A stretch of DNA of 64,000 bases from Pseudomonas frederiksbergensis (GTDB lineage Bacteria > Pseudomonadota > Gammaproteobacteria > Pseudomonadales > Pseudomonadaceae): NCBI RefSeq assembly GCF_003732275.1, contig NZ_MOBM01000038.1, positions 710,679 through 774,678 of the forward strand, in the 5' to 3' direction. Shown here one piece after another: positions 51,607-60,404 of this stretch (within the stretch, counting starts at the first letter, position 1; each line of letters begins with the position of its first letter). Made by a program: the position numbers and the translations under genes. The notes under the pieces were generated by a model. The model was not told the origin of the DNA. It did no database searches and worked only from the letters and a program-made list of their open reading frames with translations.

Positions 51607-51876
51607 TCAGAAGGTGAACGCTTGTCCCGCCCGTGACGGATGCTGAGCCATTTCAGTCTCCAGCAAATGCTCAACCAGCACATCATTCAAAAAGCGGAAC
51701 TGATCGTTGAGCCCGACCACTTCGTTACTGAAGTGGTTGGCCGCTGCCGGCATCAGCAAGGCCTCGAAGTGCTCGTCGAACACCAGCGCGACTGCTTTGC
51801 GAGACACGACCTGCTGCGAATAATAGTTGCTGCCGAATACCGGAAAGCTCACGGCGAGGCTGACGGAATGAATCAT
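51607..51876 (-). CDS. Hypothetical protein of two-gene unit
   Basis: This 89-aa protein begins MIHSVSLAVSFPVFGSNYYSQQVVSRKAVALVFDEHFEALLMPAAA and continues FSNEVVGLNDQFRFLNDVLVEHLLETEMAQ. It is mostly helical and has no signal peptide or transmembrane segment. GAGGAGTCG precedes the ATG, which overlaps the stop of the 34-aa membrane peptide (ATGA). I do not recognise it. The strong ribosome site and coupling make expression likely. Confidence 0.6.
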   Translation of the reverse strand: MIHSVSLAVSFPVFGSNYYSQQVVSRKAVALVFDEHFEALLMPAAANHFSNEVVGLNDQFRFLNDVLVEHLLETEMAQHPSRAGQAFTF

Positions 51877-51977
51877 GATTTCGACTCCTCGGTTTGACCG
51901 ATATCCAGCACCAAGCGGGAAAACAAGGTCAGGGTGACGGCCGTCAGGGCCAGGCAGGTCAGGAGATGGATCAACAT
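51873..51977 (-). CDS. 34-aa membrane peptide, leader of hypothetical unit
   Basis: The frame MLIHLLTCLALTAVTLTLFS followed by RLVLDIGQTEESKS is a single hydrophobic helix with a polar tail. GGAGGGGCAAATC upstream is a strong ribosome site. Its stop overlaps the next ATG by four bases, so translation of both is coupled. It could be a small membrane partner or a leader peptide. Confidence 0.6.
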   Translation of the reverse strand: MLIHLLTCLALTAVTLTLFSRLVLDIGQTEESKS

Positions 51978-52097
51978 GATTTGCCCCTCCGTGCGGGGGT
52001 TTAAAATGGGGATGACGTCAATCCTGCACCTGACGGTTTTTTTGCGGAAGGCATTCACGGCGATGGTGAATATTGATGTGAATGATGGTGGTGATCT

Positions 52098-52178
52098 GTA
52101 GGAGCTGCCGAAGGCTGCGATCTTTTGATCTTGCTCTCCGATGGCCCCTAAAAGATCGCAGGCTGCGCCAGCTCCTAC
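52098..52178. repeat. REP-like inverted repeat (GTAGGAGCTG type), second copy
   Basis: It starts GTAGGAGCTG and ends CAGCTCCTAC, with inner TGCGATCTTTTG / AAAAGATCGCA arms. It is the same family as 2691-2780. It lies within the 366-bp gene-free region 51978-52343, which holds no other gene. Confidence 0.85.
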
Positions 52179-52197
52179 ATTTGAAATGCATTCTCCT

Positions 52198-52224
52198 GTG
52201 GGAGCGAGCCTGCTCGCGAAGGCG
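52198..52224. repeat. Solitary half-REP
   Basis: GTGGGAGCGAGCCTGCTCGCGAAGGCG is a single REP unit without its inverted partner; the internal GCGAGCCTGCTCGC can fold alone. Such single units are common remnants of doublets. Confidence 0.8.
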
Positions 52225-52343
52225 TCCTCGAGGGCGTCATCCACCCATCTGACGGACGGAGCCCCACCCCGACCTATACTCAAATCAGCACGTTCTTTAG
52301 CGTCGAACACTCCGTTTGGCGAAGACTGTAGGACACCGCGATC

Positions 52344-53405
52344 TTGAACCTGCGTTCGCTGATCGTTGCTGTGTTGGTGATATTGGCGGGATGCGTCACG
52401 CACACGCCTGCCCCGGTAATCGTGGTGCCGGTGGTGGTATCCCAGAGCACCTGGCAGCAGGTGGACCGAGAGATTGTCGCCGCTTCGCAACAGGCCACCG
52501 AACAGGCCAGGGTCTACGCCCGCGGGTCCATGGAGCACTGGCGCACGCGGGTTTATCAGCAGACCGAAGAAGTCTTCATTCCGTGGTTCAGCAGCTACTG
52601 GACCCAGGAATGGCTGTCGATGAAAGTCAGCTGGTACGCCATCAATGCCGGGGACGAGCAGGATGCGACGAGCAAACGCCTGGCGGCCTATCTGCTGGAG
52701 CAATATCACCAGCGCGTGCTTGAGCCAGTGGCAGTGGAGATCGATCCCGACGCGATTCTCGGGCAGGCGACAGAGTTTTATGTGCAACTGATGGGGCAGC
52801 AACTCGAAATCATCTCCAAACGTCATGGCGTGCCGATGGCGCAGCTCAACGGTCGTATCCAGAAAATCCCGGCTATTTCACTGGGCCCGCCGTCTGCCCG
52901 TGACGCTTCGCTGTATCAGGTGGTGCATGCCGAACTGAGCAAATTGCCGGCCTACACGGCGCTGATCGAGAAGATCCACACGGCGGGCGGCGAGAAGGGC
53001 ATTGCTTCGACGGATGCCGGCATGGCGCCGGTGGCCAAACGTGCCAGCCGACGAATACAAGCCGAAATGGCCCCCCGAGGCGCGGCCAGTGCCGTGGCGG
53101 CAGTGGCGGGGAAGGCGGCCGGGGCGTTGATTTCCGTGGGGGTGGCGGGGGTGCGCGCGATTATTCAGGCCAACGATCGGCCCGATAGCGAAGCGCTGAT
53201 CCGCAGCAGCCTGGGTAATTCGTTCGACAAGGCATGGGTGAAACTGGTGGATAACCCCGCCACCGGCGTCATGGCCGGAACGCTGTACATGGCCAGGCAG
53301 ATCGAAGGCAGCCTGGAGGAGACCCTCGAGCCGTCGGTCGGTCTGGATGCAGGGGCTGTCGATTTTAGCCACGCTGATTCGACTACCCACCAGATCAACC
53401 CATAA
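52344..53405 (+). CDS. Hypothetical lipoprotein
   Basis: This 353-aa protein has a lipoprotein signal (LRSLIVAVLVILAGC, lipidated about C17). The mature protein is helical (TWQQVDREIVAASQQATEQARVYARGSMEHWRTRVYQQTEEVFIPWFSSYWTQEWLSMKV) with a later hydrophobic Ala/Gly-rich segment (GAASAVAAVAGKAAGALISVGVAGVRAII) that could insert in a membrane. The start is an unusual TTG at 52344, because no ATG upstream matches. The family is not recognised. Confidence 0.75.
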   Translation: MNLRSLIVAVLVILAGCVTHTPAPVIVVPVVVSQSTWQQVDREIVAASQQATEQARVYARGSMEHWRTRVYQQTEEVFIPWFSSYWTQEWLSMKVSWYAINAGDEQDATSKRLAAYLLEQYHQRVLEPVAVEIDPDAILGQATEFYVQLMGQQLEIISKRHGVPMAQLNGRIQKIPAISLGPPSARDASLYQVVHAELSKLPAYTALIEKIHTAGGEKGIASTDAGMAPVAKRASRRIQAEMAPRGAASAVAAVAGKAAGALISVGVAGVRAIIQANDRPDSEALIRSSLGNSFDKAWVKLVDNPATGVMAGTLYMARQIEGSLEETLEPSVGLDAGAVDFSHADSTTHQINP

Positions 53406-53421
53406 CCCGAGGAGAACGATC

Positions 53422-53769
53422 ATGGCTTACGTTGATGGCTTCGTCGCTGCAGTACCCACCGCCAACCGCGAAAAATTCAAGCAACATGCGCTATCCGCCG
53501 CCGCAATCTTCAAGGAAAACGGCGCGCTCAGCCTCGCCGAATGCTGGGGCGACGACGTGCCCGACGGCAAAGTGACCTCGTTTCCCATGGCGGTAAAACT
53601 CAAGGAAGACGAAACCGTGGTGTTTTCCTGGATCGTCTGGCCCGACAAGGCCACCCGTGACGCCGGGATGGCGAAACTCATGAGCGATCCGCGGCTGCAA
53701 CCCGACGTCAATCCAATGCCGTTTGACGGTCAGCGCATGATTTTTGGCGGTTTCGAAATGATCGTGTAA
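53422..53769 (+). CDS. DUF1428 family protein
   Basis: This 115-aa protein of the dimeric alpha/beta-barrel type begins MAYVDGFVAAVPTANREKFKQHALSAAAIFKENGALSLAECWGDDVPDGKVTSFPMAVKLKEDETVVFSWIVWPDKATRD, matching DUF1428 across its length. AGGAGAACGATC precedes the ATG. The family is uncharacterised and sometimes described as RNA-signal-recognition-like without support. It follows the lipoprotein gene by 16 bp and may share its transcript. Confidence 0.88.
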   Translation: MAYVDGFVAAVPTANREKFKQHALSAAAIFKENGALSLAECWGDDVPDGKVTSFPMAVKLKEDETVVFSWIVWPDKATRDAGMAKLMSDPRLQPDVNPMPFDGQRMIFGGFEMIV

Positions 53770-53789
53770 GCCTGAACGTAGTCGCAGGA

Positions 53790-53984
53790 TCACTCCGGCG
53801 TCGGGGCGGTCCTGCAACTCTTGCGATTACGAATCTCGCTGTCCGAGGGGCGCTCCTTGATGAACTCGAAGCGCGGCTCGCCTTCGTTGTAGTGAACCAG
53901 CCAGCCCCATTCCAGCTCGGACTCATCCTGGCCGGGTTTCGGTGGAACGGCCCACCATGGCTCTTTACTGATGATCTGACGCAT
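53790..53984 (-). CDS. Small hypothetical protein
   Basis: This 64-aa soluble protein begins MRQIISKEPWWAVPPKPGQDESELEWGWLVHYNEGEPRFEFIKERPSDSEIRNRKSC. It is rich in Trp and Glu, has no membrane segment and is likely a compact single domain. GGGAGGGCGCC lies directly before the ATG at 53984. It overlaps no gene on the other strand. It is not recognised. Confidence 0.6.
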   Translation of the reverse strand: MRQIISKEPWWAVPPKPGQDESELEWGWLVHYNEGEPRFEFIKERPSDSEIRNRKSCRTAPTPE

Positions 53985-54109
53985 GGCGCCCTCCCGTCGA
54001 TTCGGTTGCTTCAACTATAACCCGCATGCCGTCACGTGCCAGAAATGCACTTGCTGGCGTGGTATCCCTTTGTAAAATCAAAGGGTCCCCCAGCCTTGAG
54101 GTGCCAGAC

Positions 54110-54649
54110 ATGAGCGATGAAACCCGTGAGCCGTTCAAGCGGCTGTTCTTCGCCCTGAACTGCGCCCCCGAGCAACGCCGGGCCATCGCCCAATGGCGCA
54201 ACGCGCTGGAACTCAATGTCGGGCGCCCGGTGCCGGCGGAAAACTTTCATCTGACGCTGCTGTTTCTCGGCACAGTGGGGATGGCGCAGATAGCGGGTGT
54301 CTGCGAGGCCGCCGCCAATGTCCAGATGCCCGGCATGCCGTTGACGGTTGTGCTTGATCGTCTGGAAGTCTGGCGTCGCTCCGGGGTTTTGTTGCTGGCG
54401 CCCGCGCAGGCAGCACCGCAGTTGTTGCGGTTGGTGTATGCGCTGGAGCAGGCCATGTTGCCGTTTGGCTTTGAAGACACCCGTCGGGAATTTCGCCCGC
54501 ATTTGACCCTGATGCGCGACTACCGGGCGCCGGTTCCCGAATCCGCTACGCCGCCAGAGTTTTTCCTGCGCGCCGACCGCTTCACCTTGTTCGAATCCCA
54601 TAAAGGCCGGTACCGGGCGCTGGCCGAATGGCCGCTGGTCTCTGCATAA
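54110..54649 (+). CDS. thpR: RNA 2',3'-cyclic phosphodiesterase
   Basis: This 179-aa 2H phosphoesterase has two HxTx motifs, HLTLLFLG and HLTLMRD, in symmetric halves. It opens 2',3'-cyclic phosphates on RNA ends (formerly called LigT). The ATG at 54110 has TTGAGGTGCC upstream, and homology begins RLFFALNCAPEQRRAIAQWR. It stands alone, with a stem-loop behind it. Confidence 0.92.
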   Translation: MSDETREPFKRLFFALNCAPEQRRAIAQWRNALELNVGRPVPAENFHLTLLFLGTVGMAQIAGVCEAAANVQMPGMPLTVVLDRLEVWRRSGVLLLAPAQAAPQLLRLVYALEQAMLPFGFEDTRREFRPHLTLMRDYRAPVPESATPPEFFLRADRFTLFESHKGRYRALAEWPLVSA

Positions 54650-54653
54650 GCCC

Positions 54654-54679
54654 AAAAAAAGGCGCCCGAGGGCGCCTAA
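54654..54679. terminator. Stem-loop after thpR
   Basis: GGCGCCC (54661-54667) pairs with GGGCGCC (54670-54676), preceded by seven A residues and followed by TAAA. It may end thpR on the plus strand. The A-run gives a U-tract for transcription from the right. The rest of 54650-55000 holds REP units and no gene. Confidence 0.6.
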
Positions 54680-54797
54680 ATTCACCTTGACCGAGGAAGC
54701 CAGGTGAAGCCGTTCTTCTTCAGAGGAGTGCAGCGGTGGTAAGGCGCTGCGTGAACGGAAAACGAGAAAGCTGTAATTGATGTTGGATGTGATGGCC

Positions 54798-54824
54798 TCA
54801 TCGCGAGCAGGCTCGCTCCCACAG
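54798..54824. repeat. Solitary half-REP
   Basis: TCATCGCGAGCAGGCTCGCTCCCACAG is one REP unit in reverse orientation to that at 52198; the internal CGAGCAGGCTCG can fold. Confidence 0.8.
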
Positions 54825-54867
54825 GGGATAGGCGTCATCAAAAAATCTGTGTTCCACTACGGACTCC

Positions 54868-54957
54868 TGTGGGAGCGGGCTTGCTCGCGAAAGCGGTAGA
54901 TCAGTCACCAATGATGTTGAATGTGATGGCCCCTTCGCGAGCAAGCCCGCTCCCACA
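54868..54957. repeat. REP doublet
   Basis: TGTGGGAGCGGGCTTGCTCGCGAAAG and its inverted partner CTTCGCGAGCAAGCCCGCTCCCACA flank a 40-nt spacer. It is a typical doublet between thpR and the convergent potF. Confidence 0.9.
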
Positions 54958-55000
54958 TTTTGGTCCGTGGTAGTCAGATATTTTTGTGTCCGATCGTGAA

Positions 55001-56098
55001 TCACTTACCGAGCTTCACCCGCGTCCAGCCCCGGGTCATCACCCGCTGAATACCGATCGGCATATCTGGAATCGCATACAACGTCGCCATCACCGCTTGC
55101 GGCGGGTAGGAGCCCGGGTCGTCACGAATCGCTTCATCCACCAGTGGCGTGGCCGCTGCGTTGGCATTGCTGTAGCCAACGCTGTTGGTGACTTCGGCAA
55201 TGATGTCCGGGCGCATCAGGAAGTTCATGAACAGGTAGGCGTTGTCGACGTTGGCCGCGTCCCGTGGGATGGCGACCATGTCGTAAAAGCTGCCGGCGCC
55301 TTCTTTCGGAATGCTGTATTCGATCTTCACCTTGTCGCCGGCTTCCTTGGCGCGGGCCTTGGCTTGCAGCACGTCGCCGGAGTAACCGACGGCGACGCAG
55401 ATGTTGCCGTTGGCCAGGTCGGAGATGTACTTCGACGAATGAAAGTAAGCCACCGACGGCCGAATCTTCATGAACAGCGCTTCGGCTTCAGCGATCTGCG
55501 CCTTGTCCTGAGAATTCACCGGGTAGCCCAGATAGTGCAGGGCAGCCGGGAGCATCTCCGTCGGCGAATCAAGGAAACTGATGCCACAGGCTTTGAGCTT
55601 CGCGGCGTTTTCCGGTTTGAACAGCAAGTCCCAGGAGTTCACCGGCGCATCAGTGCCCAGCACTTCCTTGACCTTGGCCGGGTTGTAACCGATGCCGATC
55701 GAACCCCACATGTACGGGAAGGCGTGGCCATTGTCAGGATCGCTGGCGGAGGCGTTTTTCAGCAGCACCGGGTTGAGGTTTTTCCAGTTCGGCAGCTTCG
55801 ATTTATCCAGCGGCTGATAGACGCCAGCCTTGATCTGCTTGGCCAGGAAACTGTTGGACGGCACCACAATGTCGTAGCCGGATTTACCGGCCAGCAAGCG
55901 TGCCTCAAGGGTTTCATTACTGTCGAACACATCGTAGGTCACGCGGATGCCGGTCTCGTCTTCGAACTTCTTGACGGTGTCCGGGGCGATGTAATCCGAC
56001 CAGTTGTAGACGCGCAATACCTTGTCATTGGCCTGGGCACCGGTAGCCATCGCGCCCAGTAAGGACAGTGTCAGCAGAGTCCTGCCAAACATTTTCAT
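55001..56098 (-). CDS. potF: Putrescine/polyamine ABC substrate-binding protein
   Basis: This 365-aa periplasmic protein has signal peptide MKMFGRTLLTLSLLGAMATGAQA. The mature start is NDKVLRVYNWSDYIAPDTVKKFEDETGIRVTYDVFDSNETLEARLL, with binding-site patterns WGSIGIGYNPAKV and AVGYSGDVLQAKARAK of the PotF/SpuD family. It delivers putrescine or spermidine to the PotHI permeases. It is the last gene on this strand, and a REP element separates it from potI. Confidence 0.93.
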   Translation of the reverse strand: MKMFGRTLLTLSLLGAMATGAQANDKVLRVYNWSDYIAPDTVKKFEDETGIRVTYDVFDSNETLEARLLAGKSGYDIVVPSNSFLAKQIKAGVYQPLDKSKLPNWKNLNPVLLKNASASDPDNGHAFPYMWGSIGIGYNPAKVKEVLGTDAPVNSWDLLFKPENAAKLKACGISFLDSPTEMLPAALHYLGYPVNSQDKAQIAEAEALFMKIRPSVAYFHSSKYISDLANGNICVAVGYSGDVLQAKARAKEAGDKVKIEYSIPKEGAGSFYDMVAIPRDAANVDNAYLFMNFLMRPDIIAEVTNSVGYSNANAAATPLVDEAIRDDPGSYPPQAVMATLYAIPDMPIGIQRVMTRGWTRVKLGK

Positions 56099-56128
56099 CG
56101 GTACAACTCCATTTTCTTTTTATAGAAC

Positions 56129-56244
56129 CTGTGGCGAGGGAGCTTGCTCCCGCTTGAGTGCGCAGCACTCACAAAATTGGCATGGGTTGCCAGAATTTTT
56201 GGGGCCGCTTCGCAGCCCAGCGGGAGCAAGCTCCCTCGCCACAG
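56129..56244. repeat. REP-like doublet (GTGGCGAGGGAGCTTGCTCCC type)
   Basis: CTGTGGCGAGGGAGCTTGCTCCCG at the left is mirrored by CGGGAGCAAGCTCCCTCGCCACAG at the right, with about 68 nt between. It is a third REP subtype in this window and sits between potI and potF in one operon, where it may differentially stabilise mRNA. Confidence 0.85.
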
Positions 56245-56261
56245 TTAACTGAACCGCAGCA

Positions 56262-57146
56262 CTAAGCCGTCGCTTCGACTCGCTGGTTTTTCGGCTGCTG
56301 CCACGACTCGCTGGCGGTCTGGTCCATCGCTTCCTGAATCGCCCGTTTGCGCGTGGCTTCGGCCTTGCGGCTGAAGTACCAGACCATGAACGTCACGATC
56401 GACACCGCCAGCAGAATCAGACTGGCCACGGCATTGATCTCAGGCTTCACGCCCAGACGCACCGCCGAGAACACTTCCATCGGCAAGGTCGTCGAGCCTG
56501 GGCCAGAGACGAAACTTGCCAACACCAGATCATCCAGCGACAGAGCAAACGACATCATGCCGCCGGCCGCCAGTGACGGCGCGATCATCGGAATGGTGAT
56601 CAGAAAGAACACCTTGAGCGGACGCGCACCCAGGTCCATGGCCGCTTCTTCAATCGACAGGTCCAGCTCACGCAAACGCGCCGAGACAACCACCGCCACA
56701 TACGCTGCACAGAACGTGGTGTGCGCGATCCAGATCGTCACCAAACCACGCTCCTGCGGCCAGCCGATCAACTGCGCCATGGCCACAAACAGCAGCAACA
56801 GCGACAGACCGGTGATCACTTCCGGCATCACCAACGGTGCCGTTACCAAACCACCAAACAGCGTACGCCCCTTGAAACGCGTCACACGGGTGAGCACGAA
56901 AGCGGCGAGGGTGCCCAACGCCACGGCGGCAATCGCGGTGTAGCAGGCGATTTCCAGGGAGCGCACCACCGAGCCCATCAGTTGCGTGTTGTCGAGCAGG
57001 CCGACGTACCACTTCACCGACCAGCCGCCCCACACCGTCACCAGTTTCGAGGCGTTGAACGAGTAGATCACCAGAATCAGCATCGGCAGGTAGATAAACG
57101 ACAGACCGAAAATCAGCATCAACTTTGAAAATCCGAAGCGTTTCAT
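56262..57146 (-). CDS. potI: Polyamine ABC transporter permease
   Basis: This 294-aa membrane permease has six helices. The EAA motif EAAMDLGARPLKVFFLITIPMIAPSLAAG precedes the SLDDLVLASFVSGPGSTTLPMEVFS region of PotC/PotI proteins. Its start overlaps the potH stop by four bases. The C-terminus is longer than usual (KRAIQEAMDQTASESWQQPKNQRVEATA). Confidence 0.93.
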   Translation of the reverse strand: MKRFGFSKLMLIFGLSFIYLPMLILVIYSFNASKLVTVWGGWSVKWYVGLLDNTQLMGSVVRSLEIACYTAIAAVALGTLAAFVLTRVTRFKGRTLFGGLVTAPLVMPEVITGLSLLLLFVAMAQLIGWPQERGLVTIWIAHTTFCAAYVAVVVSARLRELDLSIEEAAMDLGARPLKVFFLITIPMIAPSLAAGGMMSFALSLDDLVLASFVSGPGSTTLPMEVFSAVRLGVKPEINAVASLILLAVSIVTFMVWYFSRKAEATRKRAIQEAMDQTASESWQQPKNQRVEATA

Positions 57147-58057
57147 CCCCGTCCCTCCATCTCTTTAGCCTGGCTGCGGTTGAACAGCAGAATCGGCACA
57201 ATCAGGATCGCCAGCATCACCACCGCCAAGGCGGATGCCACCGGCCAGTCGCGGTTGTTGAAGAACTCCTGCCACAGTACGCGGCCGATCATCAGGGTTT
57301 CCGGGCCGCCCAACAGTTCTGGAATCACGAACTCACCGACCACCGGAATGAACACCAGCATTGCACCTGCAATGATGCCGTTCCTGGCCAGCGGTACGGT
57401 GATTTTCCAGAAGTTGTTGAAGTTGCTCGAACCCAGGTCTGACGCGGCTTCCAGCAGGCTTTGATCGTGCTTCACCAGGTTGGCATACAGCGGCAACACC
57501 ATGAACGGCAAGTAGGCATAGACCACGCCGATGTACACCGCCGTGTTGGTGTTGAGGATCTCGATCGGCTGCGACGTGAGCCCGGTCCACATCAGGAACG
57601 CATTGAGCAAACCGTTGTTGCTGAGAATGCCCATCCACGCATAGACGCGGATCAGGATCGCGGTCCAGGTCGGCATCATGATCAACAGCAGCAGAACGTT
57701 CTGCGTTTCCTTGTTGGCCTTGGTGATCGCATAGGCCATCGGGAAACCGATCACCAGGCACATCAGCGTGCTTAGAAACGCGACCTTCAACGAGCCGAAG
57801 TAGGCCGAGATGTACAACTCATCTTCGGTCAGCAGCGAGTAGTTGCCGATGTTCAGCAGCAGCTGAAATTTCTGTTCGGCGAAGGTGTAAATCTCGGAGT
57901 AGGGAGGAATGGCCAGGGCCGCTTCCGAGAAGCTGATCTTCATCACCAGGAAGAACGGCAACAGGAAAAACAGGCACAACCACAGGAAAGGAATGCCGAT
58001 GACCAGTTTGCGGCCGCTGGGCACCAGGCGCAGGAATTGCTGATTGAAGGTTCTCAT
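57143..58057 (-). CDS. potH: Polyamine ABC transporter permease
   Basis: This 304-aa inner-membrane protein has LVIGIPFLWLCLFFLLPFFLVMKISFSE as its first helix and the EAA loop EAASDLGSSNFNNFWKITVPLARNGIIAGAMLVFIPVVGEFVIPELLGG. It pairs with PotI. The ATG at 58057 overlaps the potG stop at 58054. Confidence 0.93.
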   Translation of the reverse strand: MRTFNQQFLRLVPSGRKLVIGIPFLWLCLFFLLPFFLVMKISFSEAALAIPPYSEIYTFAEQKFQLLLNIGNYSLLTEDELYISAYFGSLKVAFLSTLMCLVIGFPMAYAITKANKETQNVLLLLIMMPTWTAILIRVYAWMGILSNNGLLNAFLMWTGLTSQPIEILNTNTAVYIGVVYAYLPFMVLPLYANLVKHDQSLLEAASDLGSSNFNNFWKITVPLARNGIIAGAMLVFIPVVGEFVIPELLGGPETLMIGRVLWQEFFNNRDWPVASALAVVMLAILIVPILLFNRSQAKEMEGRG

Positions 58058-59196
58058 GAGCGCAGTACCACGCCGCTGTCGTCTTCCCACCACACGTAGA
58101 CCTGATCGTCCCAGGTCGGGCGGGCGCCACGGCGTTCGGCGTTGGCCATGAACGACTGGACGATCTTGCCGCCGGGCAGTTCCACGTAAAACACCGAGTG
58201 GCCGCCGAGGTAGGCGATGTCATGCACCTTGCCTTCTGACCAGTTGTAGCGAGTCTCGGGTTTGAGGGTGCTGACCAGCATTTTTTCTGGACGGATGGCG
58301 TAGGTGATCGACTTGTCCTGCACCGACGTACTCACGCCGTGGCCGACGTAGATCTTCTGTTGCAGATCCGGGCTGTGAATGATCGCGTGACCTTCCAGAT
58401 CCTCGACCACGGTGCCGTCGAAGGCGTTCACGTTGCCGATGAACTCACAGACCATGCGGCTGACCGGGGCTTCATAAATGTCGACCGGGCTGCCGATCTG
58501 GGCGATCCAGCCCAAGTGCATGATCGCGATGCGTTCGGCCATGGTCATGGCTTCTTCCTGGTCGTGGGTCACCATCACGCAGGTCACGCCGACGCGCTCG
58601 ATGATTTGCACCAACTCCAGTTGCATCTGTGAGCGCAGCTTTTTATCCAGTGCGCCCATCGGTTCGTCGAGCAACAACAGCTTCGGACGCTTGGCCAAGG
58701 AACGGGCGAGGGCGACACGCTGACGCTGGCCGCCGGACAACTGATGCGGCTTGCGTTTGGCGTATTGCGTCATGTGTACCAGCCGCAGCATCTCCTCCAC
58801 CCGAGCGTCGATTTCGCTGGCGGGCAAACGGTCCTGCTTGAGGCCGAAGGCGATGTTCTGCGCCACCGTCATGTGCGGGAACAGTGCGTAGGACTGGAAC
58901 ATCATGTTGATCGGCCGTTCGTAGGGCGGCATGTCGGTGATGTCGACACCGTCGAGCAGAATCCGCCCTTCGGTCGGGCGCTCGAAGCCGGCGAGCATGC
59001 GCAGCAGCGTCGATTTACCCGAGCCGGAACCGCCGAGCAGGGCGAAGATTTCCCCTTGATGGATCTCCAGGGACACATCGTCCACGGCGGTGGTTTCGTC
59101 GAATTTCTTGGTGACGCGGTCGACTTTCACCAACACCTTTTTCGGTGCCTGGTGACCTTCAAGAGCCTTCCTGTAGATGCTGGAGGCGTTTGCCAT
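58054..59196 (-). CDS. potG: Polyamine ABC transporter ATP-binding protein
   Basis: This 380-aa ATPase has the Walker A GGSGSGKST, Q-loop, signature LSGGQRQRVALARSLA, Walker B LLLDEPMGALDKKLR and a C-terminal TOBE-like regulatory domain (LVSTLKPETRYNWSEGKVHDIAYLGGHSVFYVELPGGKIVQSFMANAERRGARPTW). The ATG at 59196 has GGGAG upstream. It is the first visible gene of the minus-strand operon potG-potH-potI-potF. Confidence 0.94.
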   Translation of the reverse strand: MANASSIYRKALEGHQAPKKVLVKVDRVTKKFDETTAVDDVSLEIHQGEIFALLGGSGSGKSTLLRMLAGFERPTEGRILLDGVDITDMPPYERPINMMFQSYALFPHMTVAQNIAFGLKQDRLPASEIDARVEEMLRLVHMTQYAKRKPHQLSGGQRQRVALARSLAKRPKLLLLDEPMGALDKKLRSQMQLELVQIIERVGVTCVMVTHDQEEAMTMAERIAIMHLGWIAQIGSPVDIYEAPVSRMVCEFIGNVNAFDGTVVEDLEGHAIIHSPDLQQKIYVGHGVSTSVQDKSITYAIRPEKMLVSTLKPETRYNWSEGKVHDIAYLGGHSVFYVELPGGKIVQSFMANAERRGARPTWDDQVYVWWEDDSGVVLRS

Positions 59197-59300
59197 ATGA
59201 AACTCCCAACAGGTTTCAGTCGTCGGGCCAACGCGGCCTGACTTAAGAGTGGATTGCAAGCCCAAGCCGTACGGTGCCAGTCAATTCCGCGAAGATCCCC

Positions 59301-59464
59301 TGTGGGAGCGAGGCTTGTGTGGCGAGGGGGCTTGCCCCCGTTGGGGTGCGAAGCGCCCCTGAATCAGTCGCCGCGATCTTGAATTAGAAAGCGGTGACCG
59401 ATTGACGATTGCTTCGCAATCGAACGGGGGGCAAGCCCCCTCGCCACACAAGCCCGCTCCCACA
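59301..59464. repeat. Composite nested REP palindrome
   Basis: Outer arms TGTGGGAGCG...CGCTCCCACA enclose a second inverted pair, TGTGGCGAGGGGGCTTGCCCCC with GGGGCAAGCCCCCTCGCCACA, giving one 164-nt element. A small inner hairpin (GATTGCTTCGCAATC, 59407-59421) is also present. The remaining 59197-59300 and 59465-59642 show no gene. Confidence 0.85.
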
Positions 59465-59642
59465 AGGGGATTTGCATTTGAATCACTGGCCCATACCGAT
59501 CGGGCTTATTCGGCACCGCCATCCTGGCTGCCTGGTCGTACTTGTTGTTATTGCGGTTCATCTATTACGTGAGCGACCAGCGCGCAAAGGCACGCCCGCC
59601 AAACTCACGGGGGCAGTTAAATCGTTGAATGCTTTTTTGAAG

Positions 59643-60404
59643 TCAGCGCGTATTACGCAGCGCCGCCCGTTGCCGGCACGCATCGCCAAACGCCTGGAAA
59701 ATACTCAAATAGGGGGGATTCGAAAGCACCTGCCATTCCGGGTGCCATTGCACGCCGACAGCGAAGGCCTTGCTGTGATCGACGGAGATCGCCTCGATCA
59801 AACCATCCGGCGCGACAGCTTCAGCGCGCAGGCCGGGAGCGAGCCGGTCGATGCCCTGGCTGTGAATCGAATTCACCTGGAACACCTGCGGCAGGTCCAG
59901 CGCTTCGAACACACCACCCGGCTGCACATTCACCGCATGGGCCGCTGCGTACTGCACCGCCAGGTCCGGGTGATCCGCTTCGCGGTGATCGAGGTAGCCG
60001 GGCAGTTCATGCACCTTCTGATGCAGGCTGCCGCCGAACGCCACGTTCATTTCCTGAAAACCCCGGCAGATGCCGAGCACCGGAACACCGGCGGCAATGG
60101 CTGCGCGCAATAAGGGCAGGGTGGTGGCGTCCCGTTGCGGATCGTGATCCGTGCCGGGGGCACTGGCCGGGCCTTGATAGTGGAAGGGCTCCACATTCGA
60201 CGGCGATCCGGTCAGCAACAGACCGTCGAGCTGCGCGAGCAGGTCATCGATTTCGGTCAGATCGCCTAAGGAAGGAATGACCACTGGCAACCCCAAAGCC
60301 GCGACGCTGACAGCACGCAAATACTTGTCGCCGCTGACGTGGTAGGGGTGCAGGCCAATCTGTTTGACGCACGCAGTAACGCCGATCAATGGCTTGAATG
60401 CCAT
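59643..60404 (-). CDS. puuD: Gamma-glutamyl-gamma-aminobutyrate hydrolase
   Basis: This 253-aa class I glutamine-amidotransferase-like hydrolase has nucleophile C113 (GICRGFQEMN) and a catalytic His in VQWHPEW. It releases GABA from gamma-glutamyl-GABA in the gamma-glutamylated putrescine pathway. The ATG at 60404 has GAGGTGATAAAA before it. It is divergent from puuA, with an AT-rich 280-bp region between them. Confidence 0.93.
   Translation of the reverse strand: MAFKPLIGVTACVKQIGLHPYHVSGDKYLRAVSVAALGLPVVIPSLGDLTEIDDLLAQLDGLLLTGSPSNVEPFHYQGPASAPGTDHDPQRDATTLPLLRAAIAAGVPVLGICRGFQEMNVAFGGSLHQKVHELPGYLDHREADHPDLAVQYAAAHAVNVQPGGVFEALDLPQVFQVNSIHSQGIDRLAPGLRAEAVAPDGLIEAISVDHSKAFAVGVQWHPEWQVLSNPPYLSIFQAFGDACRQRAALRNTR

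Noticed and set aside
54986..56062. Plus-strand frame of 358 codons over potF
   Set aside because: It is a shadow of the potF coding sequence, with Arg/His-rich low-information translation and no ribosome site. PotF is certain on the other strand.
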